Shown one piece after another: positions 1 to 5,498 of a stretch of DNA of 5,498 bases. The stretch is from positions 1 through 5,498 of the forward strand of contig CANJDA010000146.1 of the NCBI GenBank assembly GCA_947472705.1, in the 5' to 3' direction. Numbering within the stretch: the stretch's first letter is position 1; each line of letters starts with the position of its first letter. The translations under genes were made by a program, and so were the position numbers. The DNA is from Flavobacteriaceae bacterium (GTDB taxonomy: Bacteria > Bacteroidota > Bacteroidia > Flavobacteriales > Flavobacteriaceae). The notes beneath the pieces are model-generated. The model did not search any database. It was not told the DNA's origin and saw only the letters and a program-made list of their open reading frames with translations.

Positions 1-1
1 C

Positions 2-1282
2 AATACAACCGTAACCATGAAAGAAGGACGTGATCATTGGTTGCAACCTTTGATGGATAAAGCCAGTCCAAATAATGTACCCGAAATCATGGATGCCGAG
101 GACCCACTGTTTATATTGTATACTTCGGGTTCCACCGGTAAGCCAAAAGGCATGTTGCACACTACTGCTGGGTATATGGTATATACAGCCTATACGTTTA
201 AAAATGTATTCAATTATGAAGAAAATGATATCTTTTGGTGTACAGCCGATATCGGTTGGATTACCGGACATTCCTATATTTTATACGGACCGCTTTTAAA
301 CGGAGCCACTACTGTTATTTTTGAAGGTGTCCCTTCTTACCCAGATTTCAGTCGGTTTTGGGAAGTAATAGAAAAGCATAAAGTCACCCAATTTTACACT
401 GCTCCAACAGCCATTAGAGCTTTGGCCAAAGAGAGTTTAGATTATGTACAACGATTTCCATTAAAGTCGTTAAAAGTAATTGGCTCTGTTGGCGAACCTA
501 TAAACGAAGAAGCTTGGCATTGGTATAATGACCATGTAGGAGGCAAGCGTTGCCCATTGGTAGATACTTGGTGGCAAACGGAAACTGGGGGGATTATGAT
601 TTCGCCTATTGCTTTTGTAACCCCAACTAAACCAACCTATGCTTCCTTACCCTTACCTGGAATTCAACCTGTTTTAATGGATGAACAACGCAATGAAATT
701 GAAGGCAATCAAGTCACGGGAAGCTTGTGTATAAAATTCCCATGGCCTTCTATGGCACGAACCATATGGGGGGATCATCAACGATTTAAAGAAACCTATT
801 TTACTGCCTTTTCGGGTAAATATTTTACAGGTGATGGGGCGTTGCGAGATGAGGTTGGGTATTACCGAATTACTGGTAGAGTAGACGATGTAATAATTGT
901 ATCCGGTCATAATTTAGGTACCGCACCAATAGAAGATTCTATCAATGAACATCCGGCTGTTGCCGAAAGTGCTATAGTTGGGTTTCCACATGACATTAAA
1001 GGGAATGCCTTGTACGGATTTGTGATTCTAAAAGAAATAGGTGAAGGCCGTAATCATGAGAACTTAGCAAAAGAAATTAACCAACTCATTTCTGACCAAG
1101 TAGGTCCTATTGCTAAATTGGATAAAATTCAATTCGTTTCAGGCTTGCCCAAAACCCGTTCAGGAAAAATTATGCGCCGTATTTTAAGAAAAATAGCAGA
1201 AGGAGATTTTAGTAATTTTGGAGATATCAGTACGTTATTGAACCCTGAAATTGTTGAGGAAATTAAAAATGGAAAAGTATAA
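2..1282 (+). CDS. acs: Acetyl-CoA synthetase (AMP-forming), C-terminal part; 5' end outside the window
   Basis: Acs converts acetate, ATP and CoA to acetyl-CoA, AMP and PPi in the cytoplasm through an acetyl-adenylate. The frame is open from base 2, giving 426 visible residues; the family is usually about 630-650, so roughly the first third is missing. The ATG at base 17 is internal, because the reading frame continues upstream of it. Visible motifs are the adenylate-forming P-loop YTSGSTGKPKG (119-151), the core motif DTWWQTETGG (563-592), the hinge region ITGRVDDV followed by VSGHNLGT (about 872-922), and the C-terminal PKTRSGK (1148-1168) with the catalytic lysine codon at 1166-1168. That lysine is the one acetylated by Pat-type acetyltransferases in Salmonella Acs. 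The acyl pocket shows Ile-Thr in GWITGH, Val in GSVGEPI and Trp in DTWWQTE, the acetate-specific set, which argues against a propionyl-CoA synthetase. One oddity is Asn at 911-913, where Salmonella Acs has Arg (SGHRLG). The gene ends with TAA and is followed by a terminator. Confidence 0.97.
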   Translation, partial: NTTVTMKEGRDHWLQPLMDKASPNNVPEIMDAEDPLFILYTSGSTGKPKGMLHTTAGYMVYTAYTFKNVFNYEENDIFWCTADIGWITGHSYILYGPLLNGATTVIFEGVPSYPDFSRFWEVIEKHKVTQFYTAPTAIRALAKESLDYVQRFPLKSLKVIGSVGEPINEEAWHWYNDHVGGKRCPLVDTWWQTETGGIMISPIAFVTPTKPTYASLPLPGIQPVLMDEQRNEIEGNQVTGSLCIKFPWPSMARTIWGDHQRFKETYFTAFSGKYFTGDGALRDEVGYYRITGRVDDVIIVSGHNLGTAPIEDSINEHPAVAESAIVGFPHDIKGNALYGFVILKEIGEGRNHENLAKEINQLISDQVGPIAKLDKIQFVSGLPKTRSGKIMRRILRKIAEGDFSNFGDISTLLNPEIVEEIKNGKV

Positions 1283-1303
1283 CATTTATGAATATTTAAA
1301 TTT

Positions 1304-1329
1304 AACCTCCTCATTGAGAAGGTTTTTTT
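1304..1329 (+). terminator. Rho-independent terminator of acs
   Basis: AACCTCCTC (1304-1312) pairs with GAGAAGGTT (1316-1324) around an ATT loop. This gives three base pairs at the top, one C-A mismatch, and five base pairs at the base. Transcription runs directly into a T tract ending at 1329. It begins 21 bases after the acs stop codon, as expected for its terminator. It lies upstream of the lipoprotein gene, so the two genes are probably transcribed separately. The core sequence closely resembles the terminator at 3135-3165. Confidence 0.8.
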
Positions 1330-1356
1330 ATCTTTACTGAAACATAATAGTTCAAT

Positions 1357-1416
1357 ATGAAAAAAATAGTTCTTTTTACCAGCTTCCTTTTTTTAATGCT
1401 TACTTTCTCAAGTTGT
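1357..1416 (+). other. Lipoprotein signal peptide and lipobox
   Basis: The first 20 codons encode a short basic N-terminus, a hydrophobic core (IVLFTSFLFLMLTF) and the lipobox FSSC, with the cysteine codon at 1414-1416. Signal peptidase II would cut before Cys20. The following residues are NPNDGYS. Flavobacterial and Capnocytophaga surface-export signals carry two or more acidic residues just after the cysteine. Here only one Asp is near (+4), so display on the cell surface rather than on the periplasmic side is undecided. Confidence 0.88.
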
Positions 1417-3117
1417 AATCCAAATGACGGTTATTCGGGTCTAGGTCATACCGATGATTATGTTTTTGCTCAAAACTTTGGCAATACAGTTGCTCGTGAT
1501 TTTATAGGGCAAGTAGTAGATGTAAATAATGTTCCTTTGCAAAATGTTACCATTAAAATTGGAACTACTACAGCTCAAACCGATGTCAATGGTGTTTTTA
1601 TTATCAATGCTGCTAGTGTTCATGCTCGTTTTGCCTACATTACTGCTACAAAGGCTGGCTATATTGACGGTTCCCGTTCTTTGGTACCAACGGCAGGTAA
1701 GAACAATGTTAGAATAATGTTATTGCCAAACACACCAACAGAAACAATTCAATCAGGAGTTGCCAGCGAAGTAACCTTGTCGTCAGGAACCAAAGTTTCA
1801 TTTGATGGTGCCTTTCAAGATGAAAATGGCGTTGCCTATACAGGCGATGTTTCCGTTGCGATGTTTCACTTATTACCTTCCAATGAAAATATAGACAAAC
1901 TAATGCCAGGTATGTTATACGCTCAAACAGCTGACAATAAAGAAGCAGTATTGCAAACCTTCGGGATGTTAAATATTGAATTACGCGGGTCAGCGGGTCA
2001 AAAACTAAATATTGCCAAAGAACATACAGCCGAAATAACAATTCGCATAGATGACAATCAATTAGCGACTGCTCCAAGCACCATTCCGCTATGGCATTTT
2101 GATGAAGAAAAAGGCTACTGGAAAGAAGATGGTATTGCTACTAAGGAAGGGAACTACTATGTGGGTACCGTCAGTCATTTCTCGTGGTGGAATTGTGATG
2201 CTCAATTTCCTACTGTATCTTTAACCACAACTGTTGTTGATGTTGACGGCAATCCGATGTCCGATGTAAGAGTAGGTCTTTTACCAACGGGGTTTCCTTA
2301 TACAGCTTATGGGACAACGAATAGTATAGGAACGGTTTCGGGATTAGTTCCCTCTAACCAAACTATGACTTTAACGGTACTGGATTTGTGTAGTAATATC
2401 ATTTACACTTCTTCAATTGGACCATTTACGACCAATACGGTTTTGCCTAATATTGTAATCACTTCCGTAATGGCGCAATCAACAGTGGTACAAGGAACTT
2501 TGCTTAAATGCGATAACACCAACGTAACCAATGGCTATGTATTAATGAAAAGTGGTACGCAAAATAGTTTGGTGGCAGTTTCTAATGGAGCCTTTAGTTT
2601 TAATACCTTAGTTTGTGCAACTAATAGTAATTTTACTTTAGAAGGTTTTGATTATGAAAACTTGCAAACTTCAGGGACTATTAATTATACTTATACCACG
2701 CCTACTACTTCAGTTGGAATATTAACTACTTGTAATACTGTATCAGAGTTTATTTCCTATCAAATTGATTCAGGTTCTCCTGTTATGATTTTAACTAACA
2801 TAAATGCAGCTACTGTAATAAGCGGAACAGGATTTACAATTTCAGGAGGGTTAAATAGTCCCGTAGGAGGAGCATCAATTTATATCTCGGGAAGTACTAA
2901 TATCCCTGGATTGTATACTACGGCAGAATTTTCAATAGAAGGAACATTGGGTCTTATAGATTCTGGAATAACCAATACAGTTCAATTCAATTTGAGTAAT
3001 TTTGGCAATATTGGAGAGTATATCGATTTGACTTTTAATGGTACTTATGAAGATGGTCAGGTGGCAGGAATAACGCATACCATTACAGGTACGGTTCATG
3101 TATTACGTGATAATTAA
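1357..3117 (+). CDS. Modular lipoprotein with carboxypeptidase-regulatory-like domains
   Basis: This is a complete 586-residue protein. Residues 1-19 are a lipoprotein signal peptide: Lys-Lys, a hydrophobic stretch, then FSSC with the acylated cysteine at residue 20. It should be exported by Sec and lipid-anchored, probably in the outer membrane. Residues about 49-124 resemble a carboxypeptidase regulatory-like beta-sandwich (GQVVDVNNVPLQNVTI, then TDVNGVF). Residues about 132-280 form a middle module with IPLWHFDEEKGYWKEDG and HFSWWNC. That pattern recalls the extracellular region of the animal FAM171 and CILP proteins, by motif memory only. A second regulatory-like module starts at about 288 (VVDVDGNPMSDVRV), and a third, weaker one covers about 376-450. 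Residues 460-586 are a Ser/Thr/Gly-rich beta-type tail ending HVLRDN. No catalytic motif is visible. Besides Cys20 there are cysteines at 280, 345, 385, 420 and 459, all in the C-terminal half. The ATG has no Shine-Dalgarno sequence, but no other start would retain the signal peptide. Function is unknown; a binding or surface structural role is inference. Confidence 0.9.
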   Translation: MKKIVLFTSFLFLMLTFSSCNPNDGYSGLGHTDDYVFAQNFGNTVARDFIGQVVDVNNVPLQNVTIKIGTTTAQTDVNGVFIINAASVHARFAYITATKAGYIDGSRSLVPTAGKNNVRIMLLPNTPTETIQSGVASEVTLSSGTKVSFDGAFQDENGVAYTGDVSVAMFHLLPSNENIDKLMPGMLYAQTADNKEAVLQTFGMLNIELRGSAGQKLNIAKEHTAEITIRIDDNQLATAPSTIPLWHFDEEKGYWKEDGIATKEGNYYVGTVSHFSWWNCDAQFPTVSLTTTVVDVDGNPMSDVRVGLLPTGFPYTAYGTTNSIGTVSGLVPSNQTMTLTVLDLCSNIIYTSSIGPFTTNTVLPNIVITSVMAQSTVVQGTLLKCDNTNVTNGYVLMKSGTQNSLVAVSNGAFSFNTLVCATNSNFTLEGFDYENLQTSGTINYTYTTPTTSVGILTTCNTVSEFISYQIDSGSPVMILTNINAATVISGTGFTISGGLNSPVGGASIYISGSTNIPGLYTTAEFSIEGTLGLIDSGITNTVQFNLSNFGNIGEYIDLTFNGTYEDGQVAGITHTITGTVHVLRDN

Positions 3118-3134
3118 TCAAATAAAAAAGCATT

Positions 3135-3165
3135 AAAAAAGCCTTCTCATCGAGAAGGCTTTTTT
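3135..3165. terminator. Bidirectional terminator between convergent genes
   Basis: GCCTTCTC (3141-3148) and GAGAAGGC (3152-3159) form a perfect 8-bp GC-containing stem with an ATC loop. The stem is flanked by A6 (3135-3140) and T6 (3160-3165), which extend the pairing to 14 bp. Read on + it ends in a U tract and terminates the lipoprotein gene. Read on - it also ends in a U tract and terminates the gene whose stop codon is at 3167-3169. On the minus strand the hairpin starts one base after the stop codon, so it effectively abuts that gene. Confidence 0.93.
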
Positions 3166-3166
3166 G

Positions 3167-3691
3167 TTATCCTAAAACTTGACTAACCTCACTTTTCAAA
3201 AACGAGAGCGCTAATGAAGTAGCCGCTTCCTCTTGCAGCAAGCTGCTTAAAATTTTCTCTCTCAAAGTATCGGCATCTTTTATATCGGCATCCAAAGTGG
3301 TTTTGCGAATGTGTTGCATCACCGCATTCTTGGCTTTTAACAACATCATCCAACATTCATCAGTAACATAAATCTGTTGGGCTAAGTTGTGCTCGTATTC
3401 TTGTTCTATATGATGAATCAATAGGTTTTGATAGGCTACTTTATCGTCGTTCAAAGGTGCTACTCTAATCAATAGTTTTGCAGGGTTGATGCGTTCCAAT
3501 AACAAAGCCAATCGCTCATAGGCTTGCAAACGCAATGGCAAGGAATGTTTTTGGTTTTCTCTTTGCAATAACCAACGTCTTGTATTTTGCTGGTCTTTGA
3601 AATAGTTGTCAAACAAATAATACGCCACACCTCCCGTAATCAAAGAGGGAACAGCGTACATCAACAGTTCTAAAAATTTATCTGAATTCAT
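3167..3691 (-). CDS. DUF7935-like small membrane-anchored protein, function unknown
   Basis: This 174-residue protein starts at ATG (3691-3689) and ends with TAA next to the bidirectional terminator. Residues about 7-27 (LLMYAVPSLITGGVAYYLF) form a single hydrophobic segment, so it is probably anchored in the inner membrane. The rest is predicted to be largely helical and charged. It contains the stretches RENQKHSLPLRLQAYERLAL and LLERINPAKLL, then IEQEYEHNLAQQIYV, DECW and KNAVMQHIRK. I recognise these as features of a conserved Bacteroidota family (named DUF7935 from memory) with no assigned activity. No catalytic motif, metal site or nucleotide-binding loop is visible. The codons at the start lack a Shine-Dalgarno sequence, but a TAnnTTTG element lies 27 bases upstream. 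It is divergent from the helicase gene, and nothing in the sequence shows that the two work together. Confidence 0.85.
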   Translation of the reverse strand: MNSDKFLELLMYAVPSLITGGVAYYLFDNYFKDQQNTRRWLLQRENQKHSLPLRLQAYERLALLLERINPAKLLIRVAPLNDDKVAYQNLLIHHIEQEYEHNLAQQIYVTDECWMMLLKAKNAVMQHIRKTTLDADIKDADTLREKILSSLLQEEAATSLALSFLKSEVSQVLG

Positions 3692-3717
3692 AAGTTGTAT
3701 CGACTAAAAATTGTTCA

Positions 3718-3725
3718 CAAATATA
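3718..3725 (-). promoter_or_regulatory. Bacteroidota-type -7 element for the minus-strand membrane protein gene
   Basis: The plus-strand bases CAAATATA read TATATTTG on the minus strand, an exact match to the Bacteroidota -7 consensus TAnnTTTG. Transcription would start near 3711 and leave a leader of about 20 bases. I see no clear TTG -33 element at the expected distance (about 3743-3749), so the assignment rests on the -7 box and its position. Confidence 0.55.
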
Positions 3726-3747
3726 ATAGAATATTGCATAAAATTAA

Positions 3748-3778
3748 TTGTAATTCCACTACAGTAATCATAAATTTG
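3748..3778 (+). promoter_or_regulatory. Bacteroidota-type promoter for the helicase gene
   Basis: TTG at 3748-3750 is followed, after 20 bases, by TAAATTTG at 3771-3778. This matches the Bacteroidota vegetative promoter pattern TTG, about 17-23 bases, TAnnTTTG. Transcription would start near 3785, leaving a leader of only about 13 bases before the ATG at 3798. The match and its position in a divergent gap make it a good candidate; no experimental support is available here. Confidence 0.68.
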
Positions 3779-3797
3779 AACTTTCTGAAAATGAACC

Positions 3798-5498
3798 ATG
3801 CAAAAATACATTTCCCAACTCAACGCTGCCCAACAAGAACCAGTTTACCAAAAAGATGGCCCCATGATAATCATTGCCGGCGCGGGCTCGGGGAAGACTC
3901 GTGTGCTTACCATGCGCATTGCGTATTTAATGAGTTTGGGTGTGGACGCTTTTAATATATTGGCACTAACCTTTACCAACAAGGCGGCACGCGAAATGAA
4001 AAAACGTATCGCCGATATCGTGGGTAGTAATGAAGCCAAAAATCTTTGGATGGGAACCTTTCACTCGGTATTTGCTCGCATCCTTAGAAACGAAGCCGAT
4101 AAGCTGGGCTATCCGTCCAATTTTACCATTTATGACACCCAAGATAGTGTGCGCCTAATTTCGGCTATTATCAAAGAAATGCAACTGGATAAAGACATTT
4201 ACAAGCCGAAGCAAGTTTTGGGCCGAATATCATCCTATAAAAACTCGTTAATCACCGTAAAAGCCTATCTCAACAATCCCGAATTGCAGGAGCAAGATGC
4301 CATGAGTAAGAAGCCACGCTTAGGCGAAATCTATGCTAATTATGTAGACCGATGTTTCAAAGCGGGCGCGATGGATTTTGATGATTTGTTATTAAAAACC
4401 AATGAGTTATTAAATCGTTTCCCCGATGTGTTGGCCAAATACCAAGACCGTTTTCGCTACATCATGGTTGATGAGTACCAAGATACTAACCATTCTCAGT
4501 ATTTGATAGTGCGTGCTTTGTCAGATAGATTTCAAAACATTTGTGTCGTGGGCGATGATGCTCAAAGTATCTATGCTTTTCGCGGAGCCAATATCAATAA
4601 CATACTCAACTTCCAGAAAGATTATGATAATGTAAAAACCTATCGCTTAGAGCAAAATTACCGTTCAACCAAAAACATAGTAGAAGCTGCCAATTCGATT
4701 ATAGATAAAAACAAAACCAAGCTTGATAAAGTCGTTTGGACAGCTAATGATTTTGGTCCCAAAATAAAAGTCCACCGTAGTATTACCGATGGGGAAGAAG
4801 GCCGTTTTGTTGCCAGCGAAATTTTTGAACAAAAGATGCGCAACCAAATGCTCAACGGACAGTTTGCTATTTTGTATCGTACCAATGCGCAATCCCGAGC
4901 GATGGAAGATGCCTTGCGCAAGCGCGATATTCCGTACCGAATATATGGTGGGTTGTCGTTCTATCAAAGAAAAGAAATCAAGGATGTACTGTGTTATTTG
5001 CGTTTGGTGATTAATCCAAAAGATGAAGAAGCACTCATACGTGTAATTAACTATCCAGCCAGAGGAATAGGAGACTCAACGGTTGAAAAACTTACCGTAG
5101 CAGCTAATCATTACAAGCGTTCCATTTTTGAAGTGATGGAAAACATTGATAAAATTGATTTGAAACTGAATTCGGGAACCAAACAAAAGCTGCAAGATTT
5201 TGTCATGATGATTAAAAGTTTTCAAGTCATTAATGAGCAACAAGATGCTTTTGTATTGGCCGAACATGTTACCAAAAAAACGGGCTTGGTGCAAGAGCTT
5301 AAGAAAGATGGTACTCCCGAAGGTATCGCTCGTATTGAAAACATAGAGACTTTAATGGGTGGTATCAAAGACTTCATCGAAGGACAAAGAGAAATTGACG
5401 GGGCTCGTGGAGCTTTGTCAGAATTCCTAGAAGATGTGGCTTTGGCAACCGATTTAGATAAAGACACTGGCGAAGATGATAGAGTGGCTTTGATGACC
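3798..5498 (+). CDS. UvrD/PcrA-family ATP-dependent DNA helicase, N-terminal part; 3' end outside the window
   Basis: This is a superfamily 1A 3'-to-5' DNA helicase, expected to unwind DNA in nucleotide-excision or mismatch repair and in replication restart. 567 codons are visible and the frame is still open at the right edge; relatives are about 650-780 residues. The start at 3798 is chosen because it places the Q-motif region LNAAQQEPV at residues 8-16, the normal distance from the N-terminus. Motifs in order: Walker A AGAGSGKT (27-34, lysine codon 3894-3896), motif Ia LTFTNKAAREM (57-67), motif Ib GTFHSVFARIL (86-96), MDFDDLL (192-198), Walker B/motif II VDEYQDTN (224-231), motif III GDDAQSIYAFRGA (252-264), motif IV YRLEQNYRS (282-290), FAILYRTNAQSR (356-367) and motif IVa YGGLSFYQRKEIKDVL (383-398). 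The window stops at RVALMT, the start of the motif that normally continues toward HxAKGLEF. Motif III has Ala-Gln and Phe where UvrD/PcrA usually have Asp-Gln and Trp. Which paralogue (uvrD, pcrA or other) cannot be fixed from this fragment, so no symbol is given. Confidence 0.95.
   Translation, partial: MQKYISQLNAAQQEPVYQKDGPMIIIAGAGSGKTRVLTMRIAYLMSLGVDAFNILALTFTNKAAREMKKRIADIVGSNEAKNLWMGTFHSVFARILRNEADKLGYPSNFTIYDTQDSVRLISAIIKEMQLDKDIYKPKQVLGRISSYKNSLITVKAYLNNPELQEQDAMSKKPRLGEIYANYVDRCFKAGAMDFDDLLLKTNELLNRFPDVLAKYQDRFRYIMVDEYQDTNHSQYLIVRALSDRFQNICVVGDDAQSIYAFRGANINNILNFQKDYDNVKTYRLEQNYRSTKNIVEAANSIIDKNKTKLDKVVWTANDFGPKIKVHRSITDGEEGRFVASEIFEQKMRNQMLNGQFAILYRTNAQSRAMEDALRKRDIPYRIYGGLSFYQRKEIKDVLCYLRLVINPKDEEALIRVINYPARGIGDSTVEKLTVAANHYKRSIFEVMENIDKIDLKLNSGTKQKLQDFVMMIKSFQVINEQQDAFVLAEHVTKKTGLVQELKKDGTPEGIARIENIETLMGGIKDFIEGQREIDGARGALSEFLEDVALATDLDKDTGEDDRVALMT

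Noticed and set aside
17..19. ATG at 17 as the start of the acetyl-CoA synthetase gene
   Set aside because: The reading frame is open upstream to the window edge, and the visible protein would lack the N-terminal third of a family of about 630-650 residues. The gene is cut by the window, not truncated.
1329..1336. TATCTTTA as a -7 promoter element for the lipoprotein gene
   Set aside because: It misses the final G of TAnnTTTG and has no TTG at a suitable distance upstream. The lipoprotein promoter is therefore left unassigned.
1709..2077. A 122-codon open frame on the minus strand inside the lipoprotein gene
   Set aside because: It lies wholly antisense to a well-supported gene, its product resembles no family I know, and its odd composition fits a frame shadow.
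3791..3793. ATG at 3791 as the helicase start
   Set aside because: It is seven bases upstream of 3798 and in a different frame, so it cannot encode the helicase.
3695..3955. An 86-codon plus-strand open frame overlapping the divergent gap and the helicase start
   Set aside because: It runs in another frame across the helicase Walker A region. The product is rich in His, Cys and Arg without domain features, so it is a shadow of the helicase gene.
4658..5467. Several minus-strand open frames of 72-100 codons inside the helicase gene
   Set aside because: They overlap one another in different frames, and the plus strand carries continuous helicase motifs through the same bases.
1..5498. A hidden defence, mobile or CRISPR system
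   Set aside because: No direct-repeat array, terminal inverted repeats, transposase, integrase, toxin-antitoxin pair or unexplained gap over about 110 bases is present. A UvrD-like helicase alone is not evidence of a defence cassette.

Overview
The window looks like ordinary chromosomal sequence from a member of the Bacteroidota, most likely a Flavobacterium-type organism. Four things support this. The DNA is AT-rich. The visible gene starts have no Shine-Dalgarno sequence. Exact TAnnTTTG promoter elements sit in the one divergent intergenic gap. Two of the proteins, a modular carboxypeptidase-regulatory-like lipoprotein and a DUF7935-type small membrane protein, are of kinds characteristic of this phylum.

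Layout: (1) positions 2-1282 (+) hold the 3' two-thirds of acetyl-CoA synthetase (acs), whose start lies off the left edge. It is closed by a hairpin terminator at 1304-1329. (2) 1357-3117 (+) encodes a complete 586-residue lipoprotein with a lipobox cysteine and several beta-sandwich-type modules. (3) A near-perfect bidirectional terminator (3135-3165) fills the 49-base tail-to-tail gap. (4) 3167-3691 (-) encodes a 174-residue protein with one N-terminal membrane segment. (5) A 106-base divergent promoter region follows. (6) 3798 to the right edge (+) is the first 567 codons of a UvrD/PcrA-family superfamily 1 DNA helicase, open at the window end just as the motif after motif IV begins.

The genes do not form one pathway. 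Acs activates acetate to acetyl-CoA in the cytoplasm. The lipoprotein is exported and anchored to the outer membrane, function unknown. The small membrane protein is of unknown function. The helicase acts in DNA repair or replication. Each gene has its own terminator or promoter, so they look like separate transcription units.

I found no mobile element, CRISPR array, RNA gene, toxin-antitoxin pair or defence cassette, and no convincing previously undescribed system. The points most worth a second look are the modular lipoprotein, the Arg-to-Asn change in the CoA-contact motif of Acs, and the near-identical hairpin core shared by the two terminators.
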